Origin: Corythoichthys intestinalis
Taxonomy: Eukaryota; Chordata; Actinopteri; Syngnathiformes; Syngnathidae
Direction of reading: 5' to 3'
DNA length: 64,000 bases
Assembly (NCBI RefSeq): GCF_030265065.1
Contig: NC_080416.1
Coordinates: 24,326,501 to 24,390,500 of the forward strand
The position numbers and the translations under genes were made by a program. Every line of letters begins with the position of its first letter. The first letter of the stretch is position 1. The notes under the pieces are model-generated. The model saw only the letters and a list, made by a program, of their open reading frames with translations. It was not told the DNA's origin and made no database searches. Below, in pieces: positions 14,844 to 25,940 of this stretch.

Positions 14844-16924
14844 TAGGACCGGAGTGGGACTCATTTTCAGCCCTGGAGTTTCATGCCCCAGACCGGCCCA
14901 CCTAACATCATGATCTACTTCAAATAATGTAATTGCAATTAGAGATGTCCCGATCGATCGGGATGCCGATCGATCGCGTCCGATCACGTCATTTTCAAAG
15001 TATCGGAATCGGCAAAAAAATATCGGCCATGCCTTTTTTTAATATATATACAGTGTATTTTAATTAAATCGTTTTCTAATTATATTTAAGGTTACAGACA
15101 TAATATGCTACACTCATCCAGAGTCTTTAATTTAGGCTTAAAGTAGGGTTATCATAAATATCCCGATAACGGTGGCAATTAATTTATTAAAAAAAGTGTC
15201 ACGTTACAATATTTAATGCTATTAATACATGCGCTGTACGATCCTCTCACTCATTGTCGCGCTCAATCTGTAATGAGGCCGCTTTACCTATATATAGAGA
15301 TATAAGGCATCGCAAAATGAGTAGAGTGAATTTTGGCAGCCTTTGGTGCCTTTCTTCAATTGGCTATAACCATGCAATCTCTCTCCCTGTGTTTAGAAAT
15401 ATCATGGGAAGCAAGGTAGCAATTGACCTTTGTCTTAACACCTGAAATTATTTCCCAAAGCAGAGAAGATATATCCATTGGTAGCACGACGCACAGTCAT
15501 GGTTTTACTTCCCATCATGCATTGGGGCTTGGCTGCAGTATCATTTACTGAAAGCTCAACAAATACACTAGATGGCAATATTTAGTCACAATATACAAAG
15601 TCACAAGTCTTTCTATCCGTGGATCCCTCTCACAGAAAGAATGTTAATAATGTAAATGCCATCTTGTGGATTTATTGTCATAATAAACAAATACAGTACT
15701 TATATACTGTATGTTGAATGTATATATTCGTCTGAGTTTTATTCATTTTTTCCTTAATGCATTGCCAAAATGTATATGATCGGGAAAAATTGTCGGGAAT
15801 GACTGGAATTGAATCGGGAGCAAAGAACAAAGCAATCGGATCGGGAAATATCGGGATCGACAGATACTCAAACTAAAACGATCGGGATCGGATCGGAGGC
15901 AAAAAAACATGATCGGAACAACCCTAATTATAATAGTGTCGCCAAGCGATTAAAATCTTTAATCGCGATTTATCTCAAATATGTGTAGGCATATACACTA
16001 CTACTAAAAAAAAATCTGAATATCCTGTCAGATGAGCAGTCTTCCCCATCCATGCAACTCTTCTGAGCCAACCTAAGACTGACTTCTTTACAAAACGGAA
16101 TCTTTTCACAATATTCTTCTTTTTTTTTTTTTTAAGTCTGTGGTTTTAATAAGCTGAAAAATCTTAATCAGAAAAGTTACAATGAGGAACTGCTTGAGAT
16201 ATTTCAATAAGCGGAAAAACCTTAATCAGAAAAGTTAAAATGAGGTCGCTTGAGATATTTCAATTTGCATGTAATGGCTCAATAAAAATTTGTTGGTTTA
16301 ATCTTCAATTTTAAATTGCCGAAATAAAACAACTTTTACCTGATATTCAAATTTTTCAGGTAGCACTGTATATACTTATATACTTTAATGTAATATATCC
16401 TTGTTATCATTGGTGTAATATTATTTTTGACATAAAATTACAAAAAAAAAGTAATAAATGTAAAAAATGAGGTAACATGAACACACCAAAACAGCTGTCT
16501 CCCAAAAACTTATATAGTTCATCTGTGCATTTCAGCGTGGTTCGCGCCAGTCAGTCCACCTCAGAGTGCCATATTTTGGGTTAAAAAAGCCAAAGTTTGT
16601 TTCACCTGACATGCGTACTTTACTCCGATCCTCCGCGTGCTTTTGCGTAACACAGGATCGGCACGATAGCTACCCAAAGCCCTACGAGGTTCATCGCTGT
16701 ATTTTCATTCAAACATGCTCAAAAACAACCATAGGGGGTCCGGCGATAATAAAAATCTCTCCCAGAGTTGGCAGCCAAACGGGGGTTTGCATTAACACAG
16801 TTTTTAATGCATTTAACTTTCAGCTTTATTAAAAATGTATATTAAGACCGGCCGTCCTGGCCCAAATGTCAGGCCAGCCCACCAGGATTTGTCCTGGTCC
16901 TCCCGATTAGCCACTCCGGGCCTG
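14844..16924. mobile_element. hAT relic (CAGGSCCGGAGTGG ends)
   Basis: The left end is TAGGACCGGAGTGGGAC; the right end read on the minus strand is CAGGCCCGGAGTGGCTAATC. The flanking 8-mers CAGAAGTG (14836-14843) and CACAAGTT (16925-16932) agree at 6 of 8 positions, fitting an old hAT target duplication. A second element sits inside at 14939-15928. The remaining 1.1 kb shows no recognisable transposase. Confidence 0.65.
14939..15928. mobile_element. GATGTCCCGATC-ended non-autonomous element, copy 1
   Basis: The ends are TTAGAGATGTCCCGATCGAT and, read on the other strand, TTAGGGTTGTTCCGATCATG. A second copy at 56707-57683 shares internal blocks in the same order, such as CTTTAATTTAGGCTTAA, GAAAGCTCAACAAATACACT and CATTGCCAAAATGTATATG. 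Flanking AATTA on both sides may be part of the target duplication. No protein domain was seen. Confidence 0.65.
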
Positions 16925-17789
16925 CACAAGTTCCACCTTTTTTTTAACTTTATTGCAGATCAATGCAAAATTGGTTCACATGCCAACAGTTAGCAATTAA
17001 AGTCGTCGACTATTCAAGGCGAGTTTTCACCACAAAAAGTAAAAAATTTCGTTGTTGGCGACTAGGTCTTCAAAAGAATAGTATCATGAAGTTTTCTCCG
17101 TTCTGCTATGTGCCATGTTATGCAGCTGCAGGTCACATTACTGCTTGACTACTATTTGCCTGTGTCCCCGTGACCCTCCAGCCTTCATTTGCACCTGGGT
17201 GAGGACCACTCCATCACCGCTGCCCGAGTGGGGGACGGCCTGACACTCACATCGCACCCGTGACATCATGTAGCCCCCACAAGTATGCGCTGAACCACTA
17301 ACAGACGAGTCATATCAGCTCCTGTCTGTCATGCTGAATAGATTTGCTCGATGTGTTTGTCACTGTGGCTATTTCATTTAATTATGGATGATGACTTCTA
17401 ATATTATTTGGGTGTTTGTATTTTTATCACGTTAGATCTAGGTTTACCTCATCGGGATGTCCAGTGATATTTATGTGTGCAATATTTTGTCATTGTTTTA
17501 TATTACTCACAATTTTTCACAAAACCCAGAGTTCTATTATAATTATGTTGGAATTTTTTTTTTTTTTTTTCATTTCAGACAGTTACATTCATCTTCACAA
17601 ACACAGTTCTTTGCTTTCAAGAAACACAGAGAAAAAAAAGAAACAAAACAACAACAAACATTTATTTTTGAACTTCAATTTTTTCTGCATTTCTTTGCCA
17701 TGTCTTGTGAAGTTGATCAAACCAGCTTATACTACTCTTTATTGTAGAGTCATTCGTTTTTCAATATTAATATATGTAACTAATGTATT
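16925..17789. other. Unique intergenic DNA
   Basis: No gene was recognised. The stretch at about 17150-17290 is GC-richer (GTGTCCCCGTGACCCTCCAG). 17400-17789 is AT-rich, and its overlapping open frames are low-complexity rather than coding. Confidence 0.5.
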
Positions 17790-18057
17790 AAAAATAACCT
17801 TTCAAAATAGATTAAATTTTAAGATAAAGTGCTTATCAAATTAATCAAACAACTGAACATCTCAGCACTTCTAATTTCAACAAAAGGGTGTCTAAATATC
17901 TAGCAAGATGGAAATTTTAAAAATTTCAACAAATGTATTGAACCGCCTGGCGTGAAGTGAGTTCATACTTTGAATTTTCTAGTTGACCGTTGTGAACTAA
18001 AATTGCAACAAAATGGACACTTTATGAACTACAGAGCTTAACAAATGTATTATTATT

Positions 18058-18850
18058 CGAAAAACATATACGTGCACTTTATTTACATCTACGTATGTAT
18101 GTACACTTACACATACAGTACGTATGAGAGAGAATGTACAGTACGTATTATTTATACAATATTTTATGTATGTTATTATATTACTAATATTTTATTTACA
18201 TGTTTCAAACTATTCTTTAATGTTCTAATGATAAGATGCATTTATAGGGTTTTAAATACTTATCGATATGATATAAACACCCCAAAAAATTTTTTTTTTA
18301 ATGTGGAGGTGACATTACTTTGCGATTTTTCACTCTACGTAGTTGGTTACGATTTCCATTAACAGCCATAAGTGAGAGATCAGTGTACTTCATTTGCCAA
18401 AAAAAAAAACCACTTGCTTAACTCATTGGCTACCATTGAGAGCAATAGAATAGATGCTTATTCCATTTGCACTGAACTTTCATTTATATGCTCATTCTCC
18501 CCTCCTAATCAAAATGGATTGGACGTCCAGCACCGTCAATGGCACTGAAACATGAACATTCTCAGCCAGTCTTTAAAAAGAAGTTGAACATCTACGGTAT
18601 CATCATCAATCTCATGCAATGAGTTAAACACTATAGGGATGGGGGGATAAAAATCACCTTTAAAGTATTACTTGATTTCTTAACCACTGTGTATATCTGT
18701 TTTTGTTCATTTTAATTTTATTAACTTTTTTTTTTAAAGATAGTATTCATTTACAAATGTATTGATATTTCTAAATAATTAAATAACAGCGATTAATAGT
18801 TTAGAAAATATGTTTATTCTATAATAATTGCTAATATTTCAAAATAATGT
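18058..18850 (+). repeat. Segment duplicated from 10715-11480 (copy 2)
   Basis: It contains GCACTTTATTTACATCTACG, CATGTTTCAAACTATTCTTT, TCTCCCCTCCTAATC and AAAATGGATTGGACGTCCAG, in the same order as copy 1. It ends near GTTTTTGTTC. The left part of the MITE seen in copy 1 is missing here. Confidence 0.75.
18418..18629. repeat. Foldback repeat copy 4
   Basis: The left arm is TTAACTCATTGGCTACCATT and the right end GCAATGAGTTAAAC. The core has GGATTGGACGTCCAGCACCG. It lies inside the duplicated segment, so it is not independent of copy 2. Confidence 0.65.
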
Positions 18851-19599
18851 AAATAAATAAAGTATTGTAAAGTAAATAATGTAAAGTAATAAATATAAAG
18901 TAATAAATAGTATTACAAATACCCTTACAAAAAGATTAAATTTTAAGATAAAGTGTTTATCAAATTAATCAAACACAATTTAGCATCTCAGCACTTCTAA
19001 TTTCATCAAAAGGGTGTCTAAAATATCTAACAAGACGGAACATGTTTAAAGCCATAATGCTCAACAAATGTATTGAACCGCCTGGCATGAAGTGAGTTAA
19101 TTGACTGTTGTGGACTAAAATCACAACAAAAAGGACACTTTCTGAAACTACTGACCTTAACAAATGTATTAGACTGCCTGTCAATAAGTATTTTAACGTG
19201 CACTATTTCAATTTTAAAAATTTCTGTGATTTTAATTGACAATTTTGAACTCACATCTCAACAAAAAAATAGTTTTTAAAGCATGACACATGAAATGTAT
19301 TTAACCACCAGTCATACAGTACTTTAGTGCAGACTCGCTTGGATCTCTTGACAGTCGCCAATTTTGATCCCGAATCCAAACATACTGTACACTCTATTTT
19401 TAAGGAACAAAATTAAAAACAAAACAAAAAAGTGTGTCCAAGTATCTTGAAGTGGGCACACAGTAAAACTACACCAGTAAATTTTTTTCAGCTGGTTGCT
19501 ACAAAGCTTTTACTTGTGTATAACTTACCATTTAGAACTGCAATGTCTTCACAAACTTCACACTTTTAAACCTTTTTAACTTAATTTTCAATTCAATTG

Positions 19600-19742
19600 G
19601 TTACCAGCTCCTTCCAGTTCAACTGGATTGGATGTCTTATCGCCGTCAACAACACTGAAACGTGATAATTAACTGCCATCCCTCCCCGTTCATATACGTA
19701 GATTGAACGTTTATTCCTGTCAATGTCACTGAATGAGTAAAC
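19600..19742. repeat. Foldback repeat copy 5
   Basis: It contains CCAGTTCAACTGGATTGGAT, TTATCGCCGTCAAC, CTGCCATCCCTCCC and CACTGAATGAGTAAAC, in foldback order. It lies just beyond the 3' end of the brachyury gene. Confidence 0.55.
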
Positions 19743-19787
19743 TGGAGTTAAAATGACCAATACATTTTGGAGCAAACTGTTTTTAAT

Positions 19788-19793
19788 TTATTA
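19788..19793 (-). terminator. tbxta: Polyadenylation signal of tbxta
   Basis: TTTATT on the plus strand gives AATAAA on the gene's strand about 220 bases after the stop codon at 20013-20015. It implies a short 3' UTR over about 19770-20012. Confidence 0.6.
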
Positions 19794-20012
19794 TTAAATG
19801 ACATAAATAACAACTCACACTGAGTTCAAATACAAATAGATAGTTATGTACATGCGCAAGGAGTTGGGAGACGTCACCGATTCCCCCACGAAGAAGGCAC
19901 TTAAATCCGAATAGGCACATTGACATAAAACATCACGGCGAGTTAATTTAGTCTATGTACAAAGATATACACTTGGATGTTAGCCGAAGAAAACAGTAAT
20001 CTTCCCTCCCAC

Positions 20013-22119
20013 TCAGTAGCTCTGTGCTACGGGCGCCCACGAAGCCGTCAGCCGGGCAATGGAGCTCTCGAACTGCGCGTCGCCAACCCCCACGCCCACC
20101 TCGCCCAGTCCCGGGTCATACATGGAGGATGGCGAAGAGACGGGCAGCGAGGACGTCAGGCCCGTGTAGGAAGATCCCCTCAGGAATTGCGAGGTCAGCC
20201 CACCCGGGATGGAGCCTGATGCCGAGCCCGATGGGGTCAGGGTGGTGCCCGCCACGGACCACAAACTAGGGTATTGACTGAAGAAATGTGAAGGTTATTG
20301 TCGTGGTATCTCAGAAGATTTTCATGTTCGGTAGACAGGGTATCACCTGGAGTTGGACGTTGAGTTGGTAGTGTGGGACAGGGTGCCCATTCCTGTGGAG
20401 TTTGGGATCTGGAGGGCGGACCAACTGTCATGGCTTGGCGCCAATGTGCCAGAAGTGTTGTCCATGTAGTTATCTGAATAGGCAAAAAAGTAAAACCTGA
20501 GTGACCCAGCTTGGATTTGAGTTAAAATACAGGAGATGGTTGACGTCTTACTGGTACTGGAGGCCCGGTGCGGGTAGTGGCTGGGGTACGGGCTGGCCCG
20601 ATGGCTTCTCAGGCTGGAATAGCGTTCGCAGTATGAACCAGACGAGTGGCCCGCTGTGCCACTGAACTGTGGCGGGCTGCTGCTCGGGCAGATGGGGTTT
20701 TGTCCTGGCAGGAACCAACCTCCCACTGTCAAATGAATATCAATTTAGTAACTTTATTACACTTTTTTTGGTCTGTTTTTAGCTGAATTTTTAGATTTTG
20801 GTGCGCAAAATACTCACGTTGGGAGTAGCTGGATTGCTGGCTGTCTACACTGTGGTCGGGCATGTCCTTGTGATCACTCCTGGAATTTAAGAGCATTTGA
20901 TTGAGAGGCTTATTAGGATAAAATAAGTGCGTTTTCTGCCATCTAGTGGAAGAATATTGAATTGTTCTACTTGTCACTATAAATCGACAGCAACGATTAA
21001 CCAAGATGATGGATTATTTTTAATAATGAGTCATTTTCAGAACAGTTAAGCGAAATTTATCTATTTGTTTATTTATTTTGAATTAAATCAAATGTCAAAT
21101 ATGTTGTTTTTGGACCAATAATGTGAAATCTGATCATCCTACCTTTCTTTGGCGTCTAAGAAGGCCTTGGCGAAGGGGTTGTGCTTTATTTTCAGGGCTG
21201 TGATCTATAAAATAAGGATTTAAAAAATCATTTTAGGGAGAAAATAATGCAGTTTAAGGGTGTTTTACTAGCACAAGACAGACCTCTTCATTCTGATAAG
21301 CAGTGACAGCGATGAACTGGGTTTCTGGGAACGACTGGCTGCTGATCATCTTCTGGATGCCACCCACTTTGACGATGTGTATCCTTGGCTCGTATTTGTG
21401 TAAGGAGTTAAGCATAATCTGTAAAAAAAAAAAAAAAAAAAAATTATATACAAAATAAAGTTTCATCACTTTTGCACGCATTGCATGTTTTTCATCACAT
21501 TTGCAAAGAACGAATGTTCAGTCAAAATGTTTTGGACGTCTATAGCCCTCAATCACTCATTTGCTTCTTTTCCTCACCTGTCCACCACCATTGAGTTTAT
21601 TTGACAGCTTGACTTTGCTGAAGGACACCGGCGCCTTCATCCAGTGCGCCCCGAAATTGGGCGAGTCCGGGTGGATGTACACGCAACTCGGGCTCTGCGG
21701 TTCCGGCTTCCCGCCTGGCACCCACTCGCCGTTGACGTACTTCCATCGGTTGTTATCCGCCGCCACGAAGTCCAGCAGCACCGAGTACATGGCGTTGGGA
21801 TCCAGACCGCTCACGCTGGCCCTCAGCACCGGAAACATGCGCCTGCGGGAAAACCACACCGGTAATCCCAATTTGATGACGAAATAGCATTAAATACAAG
21901 TAAAAATCGGCCCTACCGTCCAGTTTTGGTCACGATCATCTCGTTGGTCAACTCCTTGAACTTGTTCCATAAGTCCGCGTCCTCCAGCGACAGTTTAATA
22001 TCCCTCTCGGACGCGTCGCCCTTCTCGCTACCCTTTTGGAACTCGCTTTCCACGGCGCTCAGAAGGTGTTCTAACCGCTGGTCCGGGTTCGAGGACGACG
22101 ACGATGAAGAGGAGCTCAT
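20013..22119 (-). CDS. tbxta: Brachyury T-box transcription factor
   Basis: Brachyury is a nuclear DNA-binding factor needed for posterior mesoderm and notochord. Eight coding exons read on the minus strand: 22119-21917, 21842-21578, 21418-21284, 21204-21143, 20879-20818, 20725-20552, 20473-20347 and 20277-20013, with TGA at 20015-20013. Phases join cleanly to 430 codons; fish orthologues are about 420-430. The T-box spans about residues 48-225 ([55 protein letters not shown]). The C-terminal transactivation region has [41 protein letters not shown] and ends [24 protein letters not shown] after the T-box is closer to what I recall of fish tbxta than of tbxtb, but the paralogue choice is by memory. 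Nine serines follow the start Met. The gene appears intact. Confidence 0.95.
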
Positions 22120-22206
22120 ATTTCCACTTAAACCGAAAAACACGCTTAGAACCAGATCCAACCAAAAGCGGTGCGTACTGGCTGTGCGCACTCACAAGGC
22201 CCCATG

Positions 22207-22214
22207 ATTTTAAG
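22207..22214 (-). promoter_or_regulatory. tbxta: Possible TATA-like element of tbxta
   Basis: On the gene's strand the sequence CCTTAAAATCATGG lies about 90 bases upstream of the start codon, a plausible place for a core promoter. It is not a consensus TATA box and was chosen by position only. Confidence 0.25.
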
Positions 22215-22737
22215 GGCCCGCAGGGGCCTCGTGGGGGGCAAAAGGGGGCGTGGTTTAGACCGCGCCTACATTGGTCGCCTGTCTCCAAACCTAACATATT
22301 TCTCTAATTTCGAATCTTATTTAATAATTACAGAATTGCGAACTCCATTGAGGAAAAAACGCACGATTTACGCACAGATTGAACATGCAGAAATCTGTGA
22401 AATAGTGCAGTATTTAAAGCAACAACCCTGGCCGACACATCAGACAAAGGAAGGGGAAGCGAGCCGAGAGAAGTGTTGCCTTTGAACTCGGTTGTATATT
22501 TGCAAATAGTGCTAATCTTTTGTTGTCTCAAATCCACATGGGAGAGAAGTTAGGGTGGAAGTGGGGGCTGTGTTTACTGGGCTCGGGCTATTAGTGCTTT
22601 GGCCTGCTTGCTGCATGTGTGTGCGCCCGGATGGCCCGCAAGTGATGCCGAATTTGCATAATGGGCCTACATGTATGCATCCTGCCTCACTCGCGCTCAT
22701 TTGCAATATTAGATATTATTATGCAACGTCAAGATAT
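22215..22737 (-). other. Upstream region of tbxta
   Basis: This is single-copy-looking DNA between the gene and the first transposon. It holds an octamer site at 22652-22659 within a GC-rich patch (about 22560-22720), which looks more constrained in composition than its surroundings. No coding sequence was recognised. Confidence 0.5.
22652..22659. promoter_or_regulatory. POU octamer ATTTGCAT upstream of tbxta
   Basis: A perfect octamer (ATTTGCAT, extended to AATTTGCATAATG) lies about 535 bases upstream of the brachyury start. Octamers bind POU factors, including Pou5-class proteins that act in early mesoderm genes. A single 8-mer can occur by chance. Confidence 0.4.
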
Positions 22738-22745
22738 CGCAAAGC

Positions 22746-24808
22746 CAAGGGCGTTGGTTTGATCTCAACATTGGCATGGACTATAAGTGACAGAATAACT
22801 TGCATGTACACTTTTTGCTGGGGACAGGAATAAGACCAGACAGATTAAGTGAACGGAGGTCAGGGATACATTTCTCACGAATATTCGAATATTAACCTAA
22901 ATAATTGAGAGGCTAAATGATCAATGCAAAAAAAAAAAAAAAAAAATGCATTGAATTATACTAACTTTCATATGTATTGGTTGAGATGATACACCGTTCA
23001 ATTCAAACCTTTGTTTTAAAAAACTACTAGAAACTTTTGAAATTTTGAAAACTTCCAGAATAAATGTCTAGATTTTATTAGCAAATTTAAATTGCAATAT
23101 TTGCATTTAACTTCGATTTTATGAACATACAGTAAATGCAAACGTGTTAATAACCTCTTATTATCCAGTAATGCAAAAAAGAAAAAAACATTTGTCTTAA
23201 GACCACTCAGCATTGTCTGTCTAAATAAATAAATTAAATATAACTGAAAAAACTTCTTAGTCAGGAAATAACAAGACCATAGACAAGACATAGTAGAAAA
23301 CACATATGCAGGACAGTTTAAGCAGCTTCCTACACGAGTTTTGCGGGTTAGCAAATTCATCAAATTTTAATAAATTCAAAGTTTAATGTTATTCTAACGC
23401 TGATGCAGGTCGGACTTTCAGTAGCAAAAATTGTGGTGTGTTCCCCACCTCTACAACATTGATGTCTTTTTACATTACATATAGTGGCTAATGGCCGGGA
23501 AAAAAATTCTAATACCACTCCTCTTCTAAGGGGGCGGAGAAGGTGGCATGTTGTTGACAGAATTTCAGCAAGTGAAAAGGGGTAAATTTCAGTCTGACTA
23601 TAACGCAAATAATTCACTTAATAACGGTAGGGTCAATTATATCCTTACAACATGTGGGAAGACAATCTAAATTACCTATATAATTGAAGTCATTATATAA
23701 TGCAAGTAAAGTTGGTGAGGACAATTTGAGTATTGGCAACATTGGCAGGGACTATATAACAGCATAACTTGCATGTACACTTTTTGCTGGGGACGGACAT
23801 TAATAAGACCAACCAGACTGGATGAACGGGGGTCAGGGCTACATTTCGCACGGATATGAACCTATTAAATTGATAGGGTAAATGATCAATCGAAAATAAA
23901 CCTGAATTGACTTTGACATTTACCTATATCGGTTTTCAATTCAAACCCTTTGTTTTAAAAAACTACTAAAGAAACATTTTGAAAATTTCCTGAATAAATG
24001 TCTGGATTTTATTAGCAAATTTTAATTGCAATATTTGCATATAACTTTAATTTCATGAACATATACAATCAATGCAAACTTATTAATAACCTCTTTACTA
24101 TGCAGGAATGCAAAAAATTAACATTTCTCTTAAAACCACTCAACATTGTCTGTCTAAATAAATAAATTAAATATAACTGAAAAAAACTTCTTCAAGGAAT
24201 AACAAAAATGAAAAGAAATGGAGGCGTCCTTCAGGTAAAACACGACTGCTTTTGTCCACAAGCAAAGCCAAACCCAACAAAAAATGAAAGCTCATTTGAG
24301 CTGCTTTAAGACTACATAAAAAAAATAAAACTGACAATTGGGAAAAAGGGGGTAAACCTCGGTTCACTACATTTCTCACGGTTTAATTAATGTTAAAAGT
24401 AGAAAAAACATACAGGAGGACACTTCTCTCTAAGCAGATTCCTACTTGAGTTTTGCAGCTTAGAAAATTCAATTTAATGTCGTGCTAACCCTGATGATGT
24501 AGGTCGGATTTTCAGTAGCAAAATTTGTGGTATGTTCCCCACCTCCACAACACTGACGTCTTTTTATATTACTTGCAGTGGTTGCTGGTACATGACTTAT
24601 CAGCCAATCAAATTTGCGTTTGAGGGGGAAAATGGACTGGCACATTCAAGTTAAAAGGGGTCAATGTAAGTCTGAACATAATGAAAATAATTCACTTAAT
24701 AATGGTAGGGTCAATTCTATCTTTTAACATATGGGAATCCAGCATCCTAAAATGTTGGTAGTGTTATGTCCCTACCTCCCTATGTCCCTATGCAAACCTA
24801 TGCCCTTG
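22746..24808. mobile_element. hAT-like element with internal tandem duplication
   Basis: The left end is CAAGGGCGTTGGTTTG; the right end read on the other strand is CAAGGGCATAGGTTTG. The flanking 8-mers CGCAAAGC (22738-22745) and CGCAAACC (24809-24816) agree at 7 of 8. Inside, two units of about 1 kb repeat in direct order (from about 22757 and 23740), each with AACTTGCATGTACACTTTTT, CCTGAATAAATGTCTGGA-type and AATTCACTTAATAA blocks. No transposase was seen. Confidence 0.75.
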
Positions 24809-24816
24809 CGCAAACC

Positions 24817-25932
24817 TCTTGAAAAAAATAGGGGGAGTGTGGAAGGCAGGCTCACAGCATTTCTGAAGAAAATAGTCTTTAAAAATCATAGTCAGAGACC
24901 AAATTGTAGAAGTAAAACAAAAATGCTGTGAGCTTCTGCAATGAAATAATTTGCACTTTTGCCCATTAATAGCTACACGATTTAGAATAAACCATCGCTA
25001 TAGTTGATAATATACAGTATGTGTCATAATGCTTATAAAATCTACAAACATAATTAAACACTTAAGTGATACATTAAAGAAAATGTCTAAAGCAGTACTT
25101 TGACTTGACTTTGAGCTTTTTAACAGTGTGTTTGTAATTTCAACTACTTTCATGCATTCATTTGTAATTTTTAAAATAAAATGCAAAAAATTAAATGATC
25201 ATAATAATAATAAATCTTATATACTTACCAATACATTTTACTATATTGTATTAGGAAGAAAACTTTATTTTGGTTATTTGAAATAAAAGAAAATTTAGTA
25301 AATAAACACGCATGTCATATTTTCAAATTTCCTAAGGTGTTGAAATTGTGTAATCTGTAAACGATATCATCAAAAGGATTTTTTAAATGTGATTTTTTTT
25401 TTTTTTCTAATGTGTGAGCGTTTATTTTTGTGAGTGTTTGAAGTAAAATTTGGACAAGTATAATAATTCATCAGCTATAATTATACAGTTTATACATAGC
25501 AGCCATTTATTTACTTCAACAAAATCAATTAAGAAATACCTTTAAAAAACTGTGCAGTTGACCGAGCTGTACCTTGACTTTTACACATGCAGCAAGTTTT
25601 TCAAGTTACAATCCATTGCTTGGTTATGAAGCTGTTGGCAAGGAATGCTAAAGACACTTTCAGCTGTTCATTGAATGGGAAAGCTGCTGTTACTCTAAAG
25701 CACAATTTTCTCCCAGACACTTCCATAAAGACAAACCATCATCCCAACTCCAATCTCTGCATACTACCCCCCTTAAAGGCATCATTCCAACACAAATTGT
25801 ACCGTGAGTTGGGTAAATTAAACTTTATAAAACATTTTTTGTTTACGTTCCTTTTCATTGCGTTTCCAGGTTTCCTGATGCTTTTATACATTAAAACCGA
25901 TTTACCTGTATTTAACCCTTTCATGCAGGGCA
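24817..25932. other. AT-rich intergenic DNA
   Basis: No gene or repeat end was recognised. The 125-codon frame at 25587-25964 runs into the terminus of the next transposon and has no recognisable domain. Confidence 0.5.
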
Positions 25933-25940
25933 CTCATTTC

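Larger units (their letters stand above)
17790..19170 (+). repeat. Locally duplicated block (17790-18050 and 18925-19170)
   Basis: Both ends of this block share GATTAAATTTTAAGATAAAG, CATCTCAGCACTTCTAATTT, CAACAAATGTATTGAACCGC and AAATGTAT in the same order. The copies are direct and about 1.13 kb apart. Between them lies the segment that also occurs at 10715-11480. Confidence 0.7.

Noticed and set aside
17416-17844. 142-codon open frame as a gene
   Set aside because: AT-rich low-complexity translation (runs of Phe, Lys, Asn), two overlapping frames equally open, no promoter or splice support.
20013-21887. Open frames on the plus strand across brachyury exons (for example 19977-20219 and 21561-21887)
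   Set aside because: They are antisense shadows of the conserved minus-strand coding exons and show no family motifs.
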